A DNA stretch of 9,016 nt from an uncultured Clostridia bacterium (GCA_944388635.1 CALXJN010000122.1:1-9016), one strand, 5' to 3'. Shown: positions 1 to 7,800, counted from the stretch's first letter. A program made the numbers and translations. Notes: generated by a model not told the origin, from the sequence alone.

Positions 1-81
1 TCAAAAAATAAAACTAAAAAATATTTAATAAAAATAAAAAAGTAAAAATATAAAAAATAATTTTAAAGAAATAAAAACTAA

Positions 82-125
82 AAGAGCATATCGAAAAGTT
101 TACACAAACTTTCAAATATGCTCTT
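82..125 (-). terminator. Intrinsic terminator of the activase gene
   Basis: A 10-bp perfect outer stem (82-91 with 116-125) encloses a second 7-bp stem (95-101 with 106-112) and an ACAC loop. Read on the minus strand, the hairpin lies just after the stop codon of the 1440-residue gene and is followed by a T-rich run (TTTAGTTTTTATTTC), as expected for Rho-independent termination. Bases 1-81 beyond it are AT-rich and show no gene. Confidence 0.85.
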
Positions 126-141
126 AAATTCAAAATATTAA

Positions 142-3100
142 TTATTTTGTAATTAATATTTTTTCAGAATTATTTTCAGAGTTATTTTTTTCAATATTTT
201 CTTTTTCTAAATTATCTTTTGCAACAGTGATAAGAAGTTTTAATCGATTAGTCTGGTTTGCTTCACTGGCACCTGGATCATAATCAACAGGAGAAATATT
301 TGCATCAGGATATTTAGAGCGTATTGTCTTAATAACACCTTTTCCAACAACGTGGTTAGGTAAGCAAGCAAAAGGTTGAACACATACAATATTTGAAATT
401 CCATTTTCTATGTACTCTATCATTTCTGCTGTCAAAAACCAACCTTCTCCAGTTTGATTTCCGATTGATAATATATCTTTTACTTTATCTTCTAAATGCC
501 ATATATCACAAGGAGGCATATAATTTTTAGAAGAATTAGATAAAGCAATTCTTAAATCCTTTTCAAAAATATCAATTAATTTTAAAGCAAATCTAAATAA
601 TTTAGCTTTTGTTTTATCAGTATTGAGTAAAGTGTTAAAAGTGATTTTATGTGTTGCCATAAATTTAACAAATCCCATAAAATCTGGCATTATAACTTCT
701 GCACCTTCTTTTTCTAATACATCTATAACAAAGTTATTACCAAAAGGATGATATTTTATTAATATTTCACCAACGATACCAACCTTAGGCTTTTTCTGTG
801 ACATATCAAGTTCTATTTTTTCAAAATCATTTACCATATCATAAATGCTTTGTTTAAATTCTTTTGAATTAGATTTTTGTACTAGAACTTTACATTTTTC
901 CATCCATTTATCATATAGTTTTTGAGATTCTCCTTTATTTATTTCATAAGCTCTATTTTTTAATAATAATTTTTGAAGCAAATCTCCATATACAACAGAT
1001 TTAAGAAGTTTTTCCATTAAAGGAATTGTTATTTTAAAACCTGGATTTTTTTCCATACCAACTATATTAAATGAAATTACAGGAACCTGAGGAAAGCCTG
1101 CATCTCTTAAAGCTTTTCTAATAAATCCTATATAATTAGTTGCTCTACAACCGCCACCAGTTTGAGACATGATAAGGGCAGTTTTATTTACGTCATATTT
1201 TCCAGATTGTAATGCCTCAATCATTTGACCTGTTGTTAAAATTGAAGGATAACAAGCATCATTATTTACATATTTAAGTCCAATATCAACTGTTTTAGAA
1301 GTGCATTCATTTAGTAATTTTACATTGTATCCACAAGATTTAACAGCTGACTCTAGCAATTCAAAATGAATTGGTGCCATTTGAGGGATAAGTATAGTGT
1401 AGTCTTTTTTCATTTCTTTTGTAAATGGAACTTTATAAATATTGTAATCACCTTTAGGCAAAGTACATGTAGCATCTTCATTTTTCTTTTTATCAAGACG
1501 TTTATTAATGCTAGCAAGTAAAGATCTTATACGTATACGTACAGCACCTAAATTATTTACCTCATCAATTTTTATTAAAGTATACATTTTATCATAACTT
1601 GAAAGAATTTCTTCAACTTGATCTGTAGTTACAGCATCTACGCCACAACCAAAAGAATTAAGCTGTACGAGTTCTAAATTATCATGTTTTCCCACAAAAT
1701 CAGCAGCAGCGTATAATCTACTATGGAAAACCCATTGGTCGACAACTCGTAAAGGTCTTTTTACAGTTATATCTTTTGAAACAGAATCCTCTGTTAATAC
1801 ACATAAGCCAAGGCTTGTAATTAAAGTATCAATAACATGATTAATTTCTGAATCAATATGATATGGACGACCTGCCAAAACAATTCCTTTTAGATTGTTC
1901 TCTTCCATATATTTTAGAGTTTCGTGAGCTTTATCTCTAATATCTTGTTTACATTTTTGATATTCTTCTTCAGCTGCTTTTGCTGCTTCAATTAATTCTT
2001 TTTTATTAAAATTATATTCAGAAAATTCATCTAATTCAAGTACTTTCGCAACTAAGTTTTTTGTATCAAATGGTAAAAAAGGATTAATAAATTTAATATC
2101 CTTTACCTGTTCTACGTTATTTTTAATAACTTCTGAATAAGATATAACAATTGGGCAGTTATACTTATTATCAGCATCTGGATTTTCTTTTCTAGAATAA
2201 GGCATACATGGATAAAAAATTGTCTTAATTCCAGAATTTATCAAACTTACAACATGCCCATGTGAAAGTTTTGCAGGATAGCAAACTGATTCAGAAGGCA
2301 TTGATTCCATACCCATTTCATATGTCTTTCTAGTACTCTTCTCAGAGATTATTACTCTAAAACCAAGCTTAGTAAAGAAAGTAAACCAGAAAGGATAATC
2401 TTCGTACATATTCAAAACTCTTGGAATTCCAATAACTCCTCTAGGAGCCTTATCTAAAGGTAGTGGCTCATACCCAAAAATCCTTTCATTCTTATATTTT
2501 ACCAAATTAGGAAGCTCAGATTTGCCAGTAACAATTCCAGCACCACGCTCACAACGATTACCAGAAATATGAGTTTTACCATTGTTAAATCTATTAATAG
2601 TTAATAAACAATGATTTTCACAGCCATTACATCTTGTATGTGTAACTTTTATATCTAATTTATCAATTTCTTCTAAAGAAGCAATTGTAGATACATATTC
2701 CATATCTAAATTTGCTTCATATTGTTCTTTACTTAAAAGAGCAACACCATAAGCACCCATAAGACCTGCAATATCTGGCCTTACAACATTTTTACCAACT
2801 ATTAATTCAAAACTACGAAGAACAGCATCATTATAAAATGTACCACCTTGTACAACAATATGGTCACCTAAAGTTTCTGGATCTCTAATTTTCATAACTT
2901 TCTGAATAGCATTTTTAATAACAGAAATAGAAAGACCAGCAGAAATATCTCCAACAGAGTAACCTTCTTTCTGTGATTGCTTAATTTTTGAGTTCATAAA
3001 CACTGTACATCTAGAGCCTAAGTCTACAGGATGTCTGGCTGTTAATGCTTCGCTAACAAACTCTTCAATTGAAAGATTTAAGCTTTTTGCAAAAGTTTCA

Positions 3101-4464
3101 ATAAAAGAACCGCAACCTGAAGAACAAGCTTCATTAAGCATTATATTATCTATAGCACCATTTTTTAATTTTATATATTTCATATCTTGACCGCCAATAT
3201 CTACAATGCTTGTAACATCGGGCATAAATTCTGAAGCAGCTCTATAATGTGCAATTGTTTCTATTTCGTTTAAATCTACATTTAAAGCTGTTTGAATTAG
3301 TTTTTCTCCATAACCTGTAACTCCAGAATAACGAATCTTTACATCTTTTGGAAGTACCTTATATACTTCTTTTAACATATCTATAACACTTTTTAAAGGA
3401 TCACCTTCATTACTTCTATATATAGAATAAAGTAAAGAACCTTCGTTATCAATTATTGCAAGTTTTGTAGTAGTAGAACCAGCGTCTATACCAATAAAAC
3501 AATCACCAGAAAATCCTTCTAGACTTTTTCTTTTTACTTTAGCCTTAGAATGTCTTTCCTTAAATTCTTCATATTCTGCATCTATTGAAAATAAAGGAGG
3601 TAGAGGTTGAGTTGTAGTATCATGTGAATTTTTTAGTACCTCAATTTTACTTTCAAGTTTTTGAACAGAAATAGGTTTTCTATTTAAAGAATCTAATGCA
3701 GCACCTTTTGCAACTAAAAGGTGAGCGTCAGGTGGTACAATAGTTTCTTCAGGTGTTAAATTCAAAGTTTCAACAAAACGTTTTCTAAGTTCAGATAAAT
3801 AATTTAAAGGCCCACCTAAAAATGCAATATTACCTCTAATAGGCCTACCACAAGCAAGCCCACTAATAGTCTGATTTACAACAGCTTGAAAAATAGAAAC
3901 TGCAATATCTGATTTAGCAGCACCTTCGTTTATGAGTGGTTGTACATCAGTTTTTGCAAAAACACCACAACGAGAAGCAATAGGATATATTGTTGTGTAA
4001 TTTTTTGCAAGTTCATTTAATCCGGCTGTATCGGTATGTAATAAACTTGCCATCTGATCCAAGAAAGCTCCAGTTCCACCTGCACAAGTTCCGTTCATTC
4101 TTTGCTCAACAAATTTATCAAAATATATAATTTTTGCGTCTTCTCCACCTAGTTCTATAACAACATCAGTTTGAGGAATATATTTCTCAACAGCTCTTTT
4201 ACATGAAACAACCTCTTGAATAAAAGGCAAGTCTAAAAAATTAGCAGCAGACATTGCGCCAGAACCTGTTAAAGCAATTGTAAATTCATTATCTGCGTAT
4301 TTTTCAGCAAGCTCTTTTAAAACTTTACAAACAGTATTTTTTGTATCAGAAAAATGCCTTTCATAAGAGGTATATATGGTATCTAAATTATCATCCATAA
4401 CAACAATTTTTACAGTGGTTGAACCAACATCTAATCCAACATGTAACAATTTTTCATTATTCAT
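142..4464 (-). CDS. Large acyl-CoA dehydratase activase-type protein (two BadF/HgdC ATPase domains plus DUF2229 and HgdB-like regions)
   Basis: A 1440-residue cytoplasmic protein combining an ATP-driven electron activator with a dehydratase-like half. The first ASKHA ATPase domain (about 7-260) has DVGSTTVK at 12-19, GGED at 106-109, and Cys127 and Cys166 in the positions where HgdC-type activators hold a [4Fe-4S] cluster. A second ATPase domain (about 322-580) has DAGSTTTK at 327-334, GGQD at 424-427, and Cys447/Cys451 and Cys486. A cysteine motif (612, 615, 619, 638) leads into a DUF2229-like region (about 675-920). The C-terminal part (about 1022-1370) resembles the D-component (HgdB) fold, with Cys1071 and Cys1106. 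Length and order fit the known giant members of the family. The true substrate is unknown; relatives of double-cubane cluster reductases are one possibility. It is a single-gene unit with no hgdA/hgdB or CoA-transferase genes beside it. The start is supported by AAGGAG 8 nt upstream. It has about 46 arginines, none encoded by CGG. Confidence 0.9.
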   Translation of the reverse strand: MNNEKLLHVGLDVGSTTVKIVVMDDNLDTIYTSYERHFSDTKNTVCKVLKELAEKYADNEFTIALTGSGAMSAANFLDLPFIQEVVSCKRAVEKYIPQTDVVIELGGEDAKIIYFDKFVEQRMNGTCAGGTGAFLDQMASLLHTDTAGLNELAKNYTTIYPIASRCGVFAKTDVQPLINEGAAKSDIAVSIFQAVVNQTISGLACGRPIRGNIAFLGGPLNYLSELRKRFVETLNLTPEETIVPPDAHLLVAKGAALDSLNRKPISVQKLESKIEVLKNSHDTTTQPLPPLFSIDAEYEEFKERHSKAKVKRKSLEGFSGDCFIGIDAGSTTTKLAIIDNEGSLLYSIYRSNEGDPLKSVIDMLKEVYKVLPKDVKIRYSGVTGYGEKLIQTALNVDLNEIETIAHYRAASEFMPDVTSIVDIGGQDMKYIKLKNGAIDNIMLNEACSSGCGSFIETFAKSLNLSIEEFVSEALTARHPVDLGSRCTVFMNSKIKQSQKEGYSVGDISAGLSISVIKNAIQKVMKIRDPETLGDHIVVQGGTFYNDAVLRSFELIVGKNVVRPDIAGLMGAYGVALLSKEQYEANLDMEYVSTIASLEEIDKLDIKVTHTRCNGCENHCLLTINRFNNGKTHISGNRCERGAGIVTGKSELPNLVKYKNERIFGYEPLPLDKAPRGVIGIPRVLNMYEDYPFWFTFFTKLGFRVIISEKSTRKTYEMGMESMPSESVCYPAKLSHGHVVSLINSGIKTIFYPCMPYSRKENPDADNKYNCPIVISYSEVIKNNVEQVKDIKFINPFLPFDTKNLVAKVLELDEFSEYNFNKKELIEAAKAAEEEYQKCKQDIRDKAHETLKYMEENNLKGIVLAGRPYHIDSEINHVIDTLITSLGLCVLTEDSVSKDITVKRPLRVVDQWVFHSRLYAAADFVGKHDNLELVQLNSFGCGVDAVTTDQVEEILSSYDKMYTLIKIDEVNNLGAVRIRIRSLLASINKRLDKKKNEDATCTLPKGDYNIYKVPFTKEMKKDYTILIPQMAPIHFELLESAVKSCGYNVKLLNECTSKTVDIGLKYVNNDACYPSILTTGQMIEALQSGKYDVNKTALIMSQTGGGCRATNYIGFIRKALRDAGFPQVPVISFNIVGMEKNPGFKITIPLMEKLLKSVVYGDLLQKLLLKNRAYEINKGESQKLYDKWMEKCKVLVQKSNSKEFKQSIYDMVNDFEKIELDMSQKKPKVGIVGEILIKYHPFGNNFVIDVLEKEGAEVIMPDFMGFVKFMATHKITFNTLLNTDKTKAKLFRFALKLIDIFEKDLRIALSNSSKNYMPPCDIWHLEDKVKDILSIGNQTGEGWFLTAEMIEYIENGISNIVCVQPFACLPNHVVGKGVIKTIRSKYPDANISPVDYDPGASEANQTNRLKLLITVAKDNLEKENIEKNNSENNSEKILITK

Positions 4465-4503
4465 ACAAATATCTCCTTAAACAAATATATTAACGTAATT
4501 ATT

Positions 4504-4532
4504 ATTGTATACGTAAATTACTAATTTGTCAA
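4504..4532 (-). promoter_or_regulatory. Sigma-A type promoter of the activase gene
   Basis: On the minus strand there is a perfect -35 TTGACA (4527-4532), a 17-bp spacer and a -10 TACAAT (4504-4509), about 40 nt upstream of the ATG at 4464. The hexamer ACGTAA occurs twice around the -10 (4493-4498 and 4511-4516 on the plus strand, 18 bp apart), which could be an operator; that part is speculative. Confidence 0.8.
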
Positions 4533-4634
4533 TGTAAGAAAATGGCTTTAAATAAAATAAAAAAGATTTTATTCATAATTTGTCCAAACAAGAATAAGAT
4601 TAATCAAAGAGAAAAGAAAGGAATGGTATGAAAA

Positions 4635-5195
4635 ATGAAAAAGAAAAAATTATTAATTATGATTATATTAATAACACTTATAATAACTATAGGAGTATTA
4701 CTTTATTTAAAAGTAAAAGAAAGCAAAGAGATAGCAGTTGAAACTCAAATAACTCCACTTGAAGAAATCACAGAAGAACAAGAAAGAGAAACTATGATTT
4801 CTTTATACTATACAAATACAGAAAATAATACATTAATACCAGAAGCACGAAAAATAGATGCAAAAGAATTAGTAGAAAATCCATACAAAAAATTAGTAGA
4901 ACTAATTATAGAAAAACCAAAAAATGAAAAATTAGTAAGTAGTATACCAGAAGGAACAAAAGTAAATAAAGCAGAGTTAAAAAATGGAATAGTAGAACTT
5001 GACTTATCAAAAGAATTTATAGAAAATCAAACAAAAGATATAGAAAAAGCCAAATTAAGTATTAAAGCAATAGTAAATACTCTAACAGAATTAAATGAAG
5101 TAAAAGCTGTGAAAATCTTAATAGACGGAAAAGAAAATCAAAAATTTAAGAATATAGATTTAAGCTTAGACAAAGAATTTACAAGAGAAAATTAA
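4635..5195 (+). CDS. Membrane-anchored GerMN-domain protein
   Basis: A 186-residue protein. Residues 2-5 are four lysines followed by a hydrophobic segment (about 6-25), giving a signal anchor or uncleaved signal peptide with no lipobox cysteine. After an acidic linker (about 30-50), residues 55-167 match the GerMN (sporulation/germination) domain: ISLYYTN at 55-61, an IPEARKI segment at 68-74, SIPEGTKV at 103-110, a short acidic strand ELDLSKEF, and SIKAIVNTLTEL at 142-153 before VKAVKILIDGK. The domain is known from GerM, which is needed for normal sporulation and spore germination in Bacillus; its exact role here is inferred. It would sit on the outer face of the membrane. The start at 4635 lies 12 nt after AAGGA, a long spacing; an ATG at 4628 is better spaced but opens a different frame that stops after 37 codons. 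No recognisable partner gene is adjacent in the same direction. Confidence 0.8.
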   Translation: MKKKKLLIMIILITLIITIGVLLYLKVKESKEIAVETQITPLEEITEEQERETMISLYYTNTENNTLIPEARKIDAKELVENPYKKLVELIIEKPKNEKLVSSIPEGTKVNKAELKNGIVELDLSKEFIENQTKDIEKAKLSIKAIVNTLTELNEVKAVKILIDGKENQKFKNIDLSLDKEFTREN

Positions 5196-5356
5196 TTTCG
5201 AAATAATTTATATAATTTAACATATTTTATAAAATTTTTATAATTATAAAGAAAATTCTCAACTTCATATAATGAGGTAAGAGTATTTTCTTTTTTTCTA
5301 TTAAAATTAAATTTATTTTTACAATTATTTTTTGAACAAAATAAATTATTATTCAT
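5192..5356 (-). CDS. Possible 54-residue small protein, unrecognised
   Basis: An open frame on the minus strand starting at ATG 5356, preceded by GGAGG four bases upstream, a strong ribosome binding site. It runs 54 codons without a stop in sequence where stop triplets are very frequent. The product is lysine-, asparagine- and aromatic-rich, with two cysteines near the N-terminus (LFCSKNNCKN) and a basic tail ending in KLYKLFRN. There is no signal peptide, and I recognise no family. Its stop overlaps the end of the convergent GerMN gene by three bases. A weak hairpin that could terminate the GerMN transcript lies inside it, so the two readings compete. It is divergent from the tRNA methyltransferase gene. 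The ribosome binding site is the best argument that it is real. Confidence 0.42.
   Translation of the reverse strand: MNNNLFCSKNNCKNKFNFNRKKENTLTSLYEVENFLYNYKNFIKYVKLYKLFRN
5248..5297 (+). terminator. Likely terminator of the GerMN gene
   Basis: A 13-bp arm (5248-5260 with 5281-5293, one mismatch) encloses a smaller stem (CTTCAT 5263-5268 with ATGAGG 5272-5277). On the plus strand it ends in a run of T (5291-5297), about 50 nt after the GerMN stop codon. The arm is mostly A/T, and the hairpin overlaps a possible minus-strand small gene, so confidence is moderate. Confidence 0.55.
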
Positions 5357-5399
5357 ATAACCTCCAATAAAAGCTATTCCAATTTATAGAAAAATACTG

Positions 5400-5405
5400 T
5401 ATAAT
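5400..5405 (+). promoter_or_regulatory. Possible -10 box of the trmN6-rsmI operon
   Basis: TATAAT lies about 48 nt upstream of the ATG at 5453, with no good -35 at 16-18 bp spacing (TTCCAA at 17 bp). The gene's ribosome binding site AAGGA, 7 nt before the ATG, is clear. Confidence 0.35.
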
Positions 5406-5452
5406 AAATAATATGAAGAAAAATAAAAAATGTTAATAAAAAGGAATAATTT

Positions 5453-6193
5453 ATGGAATTAAAAGAAAATGAGAGAATTGATGATTTACAATTAAATAAT
5501 TTAAAAATAATACAAAATTCAAAATGGTTTTGTTTTGGAATAGATAGTATAATTTTATCAAACTTTGCAAAAGAAATGCATAAAAATAGCAAGGTGCTAG
5601 ACCTAGGAACAGGTAATGGAATTTTAGCAATTTTAGTATCTGAAAAAGTAGAAAACTCAAAAATAATAGGAATAGAAGTACAAGAAGAAGTAGCAGACAT
5701 GGCTAAAAGAAGTGTAGAATTAAATAATTTAGAACAAAGAATTACAATAATAAATTCAAATATAAAAGAAATAAAATATAATAATGAATTTGATGCAGTA
5801 ATAACAAATCCACCATATAAAGAAACCAATACAGGCTTAATGAATGAAAACCAAGTAAAACTGATATCAAGACATGAAATAAAAGGAACATTAGAAGATT
5901 TTATAAGAAAAAGTAGTGAAGCATTAAAAGATAGAGGAAGCCTATATATGGTGAACAGACCAGAAAGAATAATAGATATATTTGAATATTGTAGGAAATA
6001 TAAACTAGAACCAAAAAAATTACAAATGGTTTATTCAAAAATAGGAGGAAAGCCAAATTTAATTTTAGTAAAAGCTGTAAAAAATGCAAATAAATATTTA
6101 AAAGTGGAAAAACCATTATACATATATAAAGAAAATGGAAAATATACAGATGAGATTTTAGAAATATATAATATGAGAAAGGAAGAACAATAA
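5453..6193 (+). CDS. TrmN6/YabB-family tRNA (adenine-N6) methyltransferase
   Basis: A 246-residue class I SAM-dependent methyltransferase. Motif I is VLDLGTGNG at 48-56, followed by an acidic residue closing strand 2 (GIEVQEE, about 73-79). The catalytic NPPY that marks N6-adenine or amino methylation is at 119-122. The N-terminal FGIDSIILSNF (about 28-38) is typical of the YfiC/TrmN6 group, which in E. coli modifies A37 of tRNA-Val. That substrate is inferred from family only. The gene overlaps rsmI by one base (TAATG at 6191-6195), which predicts translational coupling. In Bacillus the equivalent yabB also sits just before rsmI, with yazA (GIY-YIG) between them; yazA is absent here. The protein reads in one frame and contains no CGG codon. 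Confidence 0.85.
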   Translation: MELKENERIDDLQLNNLKIIQNSKWFCFGIDSIILSNFAKEMHKNSKVLDLGTGNGILAILVSEKVENSKIIGIEVQEEVADMAKRSVELNNLEQRITIINSNIKEIKYNNEFDAVITNPPYKETNTGLMNENQVKLISRHEIKGTLEDFIRKSSEALKDRGSLYMVNRPERIIDIFEYCRKYKLEPKKLQMVYSKIGGKPNLILVKAVKNANKYLKVEKPLYIYKENGKYTDEILEIYNMRKEEQ

Positions 6194-7009
6194 TGCAAGG
6201 AAAAATATATTTAGTGGCAACACCAATAGGAAACTTAGAAGATATTACATTACGAGCAATAAAAATATTAAAAGAAGTAGATATAATTGTCGCAGAAGAT
6301 ACGAGACAAACTTTGAAATTATTAAATCACCTAGAAATATCGAAACCTATGATAAGTTTTCATAGACATAGCCAAGAAGAAAGAAAAATAGAAATAATCG
6401 AAAAAGTAAAACAAGGAAAAAATATAGCTCTGGTCTCAGATGCAGGAACACCAATAATTTCTGATCCAGGAGAGGAAATCGTATTAAAAGCAATAGAAGA
6501 AAAGATAGAAATTATTCCAATACCAGGACCATGTGCATTAATTACAGGATTAATTGCCTCAGGAATAGATGCAAAAGAATTTCTATTTCTAGGCTTTTTA
6601 CCATTAAATAAAAAAACAAGAAAAGAAAAATTAAATACTATAAAAAATGCAAAACAAACAACAATAATTTATGAAGCACCACATAAATTACTTCAAACAC
6701 TAAAAGATTTGCAAGAAATAACAAAAGAAAGAAAAATAGTGTTAGCAAGAGAATTAACCAAAATACACGAAGAATATATAACAGGTACAGCTAAAGAACT
6801 TGCTGACAAAGAAAAAGAACCAAAAGGAGAATTTGTAATAATAATAGATAAAAATAGTGAAGAAGAGCAAAATATATTCGAAAATATGAATTTAGAAGAA
6901 CATTATAAATATTATGAAAATTTGCGGCTATAATAAAAAAGAAATAATAAAACAAATAGCAAAAGATAGGAACGTAAAAAAAGATGAAATATATAAAAAA
7001 TTCATATAG
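6193..7009 (+). CDS. RsmI, 16S rRNA 2'-O-ribose C1402 methyltransferase, read through a +1 frameshift
   Basis: RsmI methylates the 2'-hydroxyl of C1402 in 16S rRNA, in the ribosomal P-site region. Family motifs of the tetrapyrrole-methylase fold are all present: ATPIGNLEDIT at 9-19, EDTR at 35-38, VSDAGTPIISDPG at 81-93, PIPGPCALITGL at 109-120 and LFLGFLP at 131-137. In a single frame the gene ends at 6933 (246 residues, ...YENLRL), lacking the conserved C-terminal helical segment. That segment is present in the +1 frame: skipping C6925 of the in-frame CGG gives YENLGYNKKEIIKQIAKDR and on to a TAG at 7007-7009, for 271 residues, normal for the family. CGG at 6925-6927 is the only CGG codon in the gene. 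The start codon overlaps the upstream stop. Without the shift, translation ends two codons after CGG at TAA. Confidence 0.88.
6925..6927 (+). other. CGG codon at the +1 frameshift site of rsmI
   Basis: Codon 245 of rsmI, context AAT TTG CGG CTA TAA. Dropping the C gives TTG GGC TAT AAT AAA, which restores the expected family C-terminus from a glycine. Frame-opening limits alone place the shift within about 40 nt here (a TAG in the +1 frame upstream, TAA in the 0 frame downstream). The CGG and the glycine pin it. Confidence 0.8.
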
Positions 7010-7033
7010 AGAAAATCGCAACCTCATCAAAAT

Positions 7034-7069
7034 TTAAAATGTACACTTGCTATGAAGTGTACATTTTAA
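7034..7069. terminator. Bidirectional terminator between rsmI and abrB
   Basis: A perfect 15-bp stem (7034-7048 with 7055-7069) and a six-base loop GCTATG. On the plus strand it ends TTTTAAGTTT, and on the minus strand its arm ends TTTTAA and is followed by ATTTT, so it can serve both convergent genes. The abrB stop codon (7066-7068) is inside the stem. Confidence 0.88.
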
Positions 7070-7326
7070 GTTTCTGGATCTTTTAAAGCCGCAATTTTAT
7101 TCTTGCATTTAGAGCAAATTAAGTTGTCTTGAAATACAAGTAAATCTTTGCTATTTCCACAAAAAATACAATTAGGATTATACTTTTTCAATATAATAGA
7201 AGAACCATCAACAAAAATCTCTAAAGGATCCTTTTCTTGTATACTTAATTTATTCCTAAGTTCCATAGGAATAACAATTCTACCCAACTCGTCAACTTTT
7301 CTAACAATTCCGGTCGATTTTATCAT
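7066..7326 (-). CDS. AbrB-like transition-state regulator with zinc-ribbon-like tail
   Basis: An 86-residue DNA-binding protein. The N-terminal swapped-hairpin AbrB domain (1-50) is nearly canonical: STGIVRKVDELGRIVIP at 4-20, then MELRNKL and EKDPLEIFVDG, ending IILKKY. It would act as a dimer or tetramer. The C-terminal part differs from Bacillus AbrB and carries CIFCG (Cys53, Cys56) and CSKC (Cys71, Cys74), a probable metal-binding ribbon as in many clostridial AbrB proteins. AbrB-type proteins repress stationary-phase and sporulation genes; targets here are unknown. The start has AGGAGG 6 nt upstream. The gene is convergent with rsmI as in Bacillus, where abrB also lies downstream of and opposite to rsmI, which supports orthology. 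It has no CGG codon; its single CCG-containing arginine-like site is out of frame. Confidence 0.85.
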   Translation of the reverse strand: MIKSTGIVRKVDELGRIVIPMELRNKLSIQEKDPLEIFVDGSSIILKKYNPNCIFCGNSKDLLVFQDNLICSKCKNKIAALKDPET

Positions 7327-7389
7327 AATATCCTCCTTCTGTAATGATATAAAGTTACTTTTATTAATTAAAATAATACATTTAAATTA

Positions 7390-7418
7390 ATCATAACATA
7401 AACAGAAATAATAATCAA
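7390..7418 (-). promoter_or_regulatory. Promoter of the abrB-like gene
   Basis: On the minus strand, -35 TTGATT (7413-7418), a 17-bp spacer and -10 TATGAT (7390-7395), about 64 nt before the ATG at 7326. It lies just past the terminator at 7447-7470, so abrB is probably transcribed separately from the RNA upstream. Confidence 0.6.
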
Positions 7419-7439
7419 TAAAAATTTATAACTAAATAA

Positions 7440-7794
7440 TAAGAATTACAGGAGTATTAAAACTCCTGTAAAGTTAGATATATAACTCCATACGGAGGCT
7501 TAAGATTGTAGAGGCTATTCTTTGCTGTATGGGGGCACAAAGAAAAGAATAAAATAATTATAAATTATAAACCTCTACAAATATAAAGACAAAGTTATTC
7601 AATATTTTGTATAAATAAGTATAATAATACTTAAAAAAATACAAAATTTAATTAATAATAAATTTGGAAAATATTTTAGATAAAAAAGTAAAATATAATC
7701 AAAAATTAATATTATTGAATAGATGCAAATTAGAAAGTAATTTGCAAAATAAAATTAAAATAAAGAAAATTTCTTAATTGGTAATTTAGTTACC
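7440..7794 (-). ncRNA. Candidate structured non-coding RNA, family not recognised
   Basis: About 355 nt on the minus strand between a strong promoter (7801-7829) and an intrinsic terminator (7447-7470). It has no credible coding frame. Helices visible, in minus-strand order: GGTAA/TTACC (7790-7794 with 7780-7784); an 8-bp hairpin (7738-7745 with 7725-7732); a 9-bp stem (7639-7647 with 7604-7612) around an inner 6-bp hairpin (7627-7632 with 7617-7622); and a 9-bp stem (7572-7580 with 7506-7514) around a 7-bp hairpin (7538-7544 with 7518-7524). The loop of the last hairpin (CCATAC, 7527-7532) can pair with GTATGG at 7488-7493, a possible pseudoknot. The G+C-richer core is 7484-7580. It fits no riboswitch, 6S, SRP, tmRNA or RNase P signature that I know. 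A plus-strand RNA is less likely, since I see no promoter or terminator in that direction. Confidence 0.5.
7447..7470 (-). terminator. Terminator of the candidate RNA
   Basis: A perfect 9-bp stem TACAGGAGT/ACTCCTGTA (7447-7455 with 7462-7470) with a six-base loop. On the minus strand it is followed by ATTCTTATTATTT. It separates the RNA region from the abrB promoter and could also act as an attenuator for abrB. Confidence 0.65.
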
Positions 7795-7800
7795 ATAAAT

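Noticed and set aside
4628..4741. Alternative start ATG at 4628 for the GerMN gene
   Set aside because: It is better spaced from AAGGA but lies in another frame that ends after 37 codons with no signal segment; no CGG is present to join the frames.
5374..6116. Open frames on the minus strand within the trmN6 gene
   Set aside because: They are antisense to a clear methyltransferase, are rich in Phe, Leu and Ile as expected of antisense AT-rich frames, and lack ribosome binding sites.
6791..7030. Minus-strand frame opposite the end of rsmI
   Set aside because: It consists of Phe/Tyr/Leu-rich antisense sequence with no start signals, and it covers the +1-frame extension that matches RsmI.
7148..7390. 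Plus-strand frame across abrB
   Set aside because: It is antisense to the well-supported AbrB domain and has no ribosome binding site.
7440..7600. 6S RNA, SRP RNA, tmRNA, purine or other known riboswitch
   Set aside because: I could not find the conserved sequence signatures of these classes on either strand; a covariance search is needed to exclude divergent members.
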